From: Atopobium sp. UBA6362
Lineage (GTDB): Bacteria; Actinomycetota; Coriobacteriia; Coriobacteriales; Atopobiaceae
Length of the DNA: 5,880 bases
Reading direction: 5' to 3'
NCBI GenBank assembly: GCA_002440065.1
Contig: DJRK01000039.1
Coordinates: 1-5,880 of the forward strand
Of the stretch, positions 4,525 to 5,880 are shown in pieces (position 1 is the first letter of the stretch; each line of letters opens with the position of its first letter). The position numbers were made by a program, and so were the translations under genes. The notes beneath the pieces were generated by a model. The model was not told the origin of the DNA and ran no database searches. It saw nothing but the letters and a program-made list of their open reading frames with translations.

Positions 4525-5270
4525 GAGGAGATGGCGAACTCCATGGCGCGAAGCCTAGTATCCAGGTGCGTGGCGCACCATCGGTGGGCGCAGGAAAGCA
4601 GCCACACGGCAAGCTCGTCGTCGATGGCGGCGGCGAGAAGCTCGTCGAACGTCGAGCCAAGAAGGGCGCGGAGCCAAGCCAGCTGCGAAGCGGAGACAGG
4701 TTCCGCGCCCGGAACGCCGCGCGCACAGCTCTCGCACAGGACGCCTCCCGCAAGCGGCGAGAACCGCGTGAGCGAGGAATCGCCGCAGGCGCAGCAGCCG
4801 TCCAGCTCCGGTCGCCATCCGGCGTGCGCAAGCACCTTGAACGCGAACGCGGCGCAGGTCAAGTCGAGATGAGCCCTATCAACGGCCTGCTCACAAGCCG
4901 TAAGGGCGCGGCTCGTGATGGCGGCCACAAAGGGGTCCACGGCATCCTCGAAGCAGCAAAGCCGCGCCACCTCGCACACACAGGACGCGGCGGAGACCCG
5001 GTCCAGGTCCCCGCGGAGGCCCGCATGGGCGTCCAAGAGCGACGCCTCCCCCACCACATCAAGACGCCGCCCCTTTGCCAGCAGGAAGTCGCACTCGCAG
5101 AAGAGCTGCACCTTGCCGGCGAGCTTTCCGCCCGGCTTGCGAGCCCCTTTTGCAACAGCCCTCAGCTGCTCACCGTCGGAGGAAAGCAACGTGAGGATAA
5201 GGTCGGCTTCCCCGAGCTTCGTACGGTCGAGCACGCAGGCCCTCACGCGATATGTGCGTCTTCCTGCCAA
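4521..5270 (-). CDS. recO: DNA repair protein RecO (recombination mediator)
   Basis: RecO loads RecA onto SSB-coated single-stranded DNA in the RecF(O)R pathway. The predicted 249 residues begin with an OB-fold pattern (YRVRACVLDRTKLGEADLILTLLSSDGEQLRAVAKGARKP). A helical part with a four-cysteine zinc site follows: CCAC (Cys159, Cys162) and LCESC (Cys179, Cys182), as in Bacillus and Deinococcus RecO. Length fits the family. No ATG exists at the right place. TTG at 5270 gives the usual number of residues before the OB fold and has AGGA (5283-5280) nine bases upstream, overlapping the era stop. GTG at 5246 is an alternative. It lies 11 bases downstream of era, so it is the second gene of an era-recO operon. 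No terminator follows, and its TAA (4523-4521) overlaps the transposase TAG on the other strand. Confidence 0.92.
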   Translation of the reverse strand: MAGRRTYRVRACVLDRTKLGEADLILTLLSSDGEQLRAVAKGARKPGGKLAGKVQLFCECDFLLAKGRRLDVVGEASLLDAHAGLRGDLDRVSAASCVCEVARLCCFEDAVDPFVAAITSRALTACEQAVDRAHLDLTCAAFAFKVLAHAGWRPELDGCCACGDSSLTRFSPLAGGVLCESCARGVPGAEPVSASQLAWLRALLGSTFDELLAAAIDDELAVWLLSCAHRWCATHLDTRLRAMEFAISS

Positions 5271-5281
5271 GTAAAGAAGTC

Positions 5282-5880
5282 CTACTCGTCGTCGACGGAG
5301 TAGCCGAGGCGCTGGATGATGTTCGCGTTGCGGCGCCACTGCGGCTCGACGCGCACCTTGAGGTCGAGGTAGACCTTGCGCCCTAGCAGGCGCTCGATGT
5401 CGTGGCGCGCCTCGATGCCGACCTTCTTGATCATGGAGCCGCCCTTGCCCACGACGATGCCCTTCTGGCCCTCGCGCTCCACGAGGATGGTGCAGCTGAT
5501 GCTCGCGTGGCCGTCCTTCTCGATGGCGATCTCGTCCTCGCACAGGACGCCGACGGAGTGCGGCAGCTCCTGACGCAGGTTGCGGAAAAGCTTCTCGCGC
5601 ACGAACTCGGCGACGAGCTCCTCGTCTGTGGCGTCGGTGTCCATCCCCTCGGGGAACCAGCGCGGGCCCTCGGGCAGGTGATCGGAGACGAGGCTCACGA
5701 AGCCGTTTACGTTGAAGCCCTCCTTGGAGGAGGTCACGATGACGTCGTCGAAGTCGCACAGCGCCTGAGCGGCCTCCAGCTGGGCGTTCATCTGCTCGGG
5801 GTTCGCGATATCCGCCTTGGTGATGACGAGCAGCTTGTAGTCGGCGTCGGCCTCGGACACGTGCTTGGCGACCCACTCGG
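5282..5880 (-). CDS. era: GTPase Era, C-terminal two-thirds (5' end outside window)
   Basis: Era binds the 3' end of 16S rRNA during 30S assembly at the cytoplasm/membrane interface and couples it to GTP hydrolysis. The visible 198 residues start within the G domain. ITKAD (about 5824-5810) is the G4 motif with Thr in place of the usual Asn. VTSSKEG (about 5737-5717) is at the G5 position. The Era hallmark LPEGPRWFP and then a type II KH domain follow, with GIVVGKGGSMIKK (about 5461-5423) as the RNA-binding loop. The C-terminal RRNANIIQRLGY is also typical. The P-loop and switch regions lie beyond position 5880. The frame stays open to the edge, so the internal GTG at 5860 is not the start. 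recO follows after 11 bases. Confidence 0.95.
   Translation of the reverse strand, partial: EWVAKHVSEADADYKLLVITKADIANPEQMNAQLEAAQALCDFDDVIVTSSKEGFNVNGFVSLVSDHLPEGPRWFPEGMDTDATDEELVAEFVREKLFRNLRQELPHSVGVLCEDEIAIEKDGHASISCTILVEREGQKGIVVGKGGSMIKKVGIEARHDIERLLGRKVYLDLKVRVEPQWRRNANIIQRLGYSVDDE

Noticed and set aside
4566..5303. 245-codon plus-strand frame opposite recO
   Set aside because: It shows no family motif, while the minus strand gives a full RecO with its zinc cysteines.
5282..5860. GTG at 5860 as the start of a short Era-like protein
   Set aside because: The frame stays open to the window edge with Era-like residues (EWVAKH) before it, so the gene is simply cut by the edge.

Overview
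The window is GC-rich, tightly packed bacterial chromosome. It carries mostly housekeeping genes plus one small transposase-bearing element. The era-recO pair, the single-cluster ferredoxin, the GC-rich codon use and the general protein style suggest a high-GC Gram-positive, perhaps a gut member of the Coriobacteriia. That placement is an impression from sequence style, not a database result.

Layout. (1) Positions 1-41 hold the 5' part of a tRNA-Arg(CCG) on the minus strand, with a clear -10/-35 promoter. (2) Positions 123-1442 (+) encode a TrmA/RlmD-family RNA uracil-C5 methyltransferase that keeps its catalytic residues but has lost two of the usual iron-sulfur cysteines. (3) Positions 1443-1687 are a 245-base gap with a long imperfect hairpin and a weak ferredoxin promoter. 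(4) Positions 1688-1873 (+) encode a 61-residue [4Fe-4S] ferredoxin followed by a strong intrinsic terminator. (5) Positions 1992-3530 (+) hold a two-gene operon with no intergenic base: a Maf-type nucleotide pyrophosphatase, then a P1/DmpA-NylC-family self-cleaving hydrolase. (6) Positions 3531-4524 hold a REP-associated (RAYT-like) Y1 transposase with GGGGTC/GACCCC palindromes at both ends, a structured leader and lower GC than its surroundings. (7) Positions 4521-5880 (-) hold recO and the C-terminal two-thirds of era, an operon entering from beyond the right edge.

How it fits together. The two RNA-related genes at the left (tRNA-Arg and the methyltransferase) are divergent neighbours. Ferredoxin is its own transcription unit. 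Maf and the P1 hydrolase are probably co-translated. Era (30S maturation GTPase) and RecO (recombination mediator) are a common pair.

The RAYT element sits exactly between the stop codon of the P1 gene and the stop codon of recO. Its right palindrome encodes the last residues of the transposase, and its stop codon overlaps the recO stop on the opposite strand. This element is the most interesting part of the window. The other loci look like ordinary core genome.
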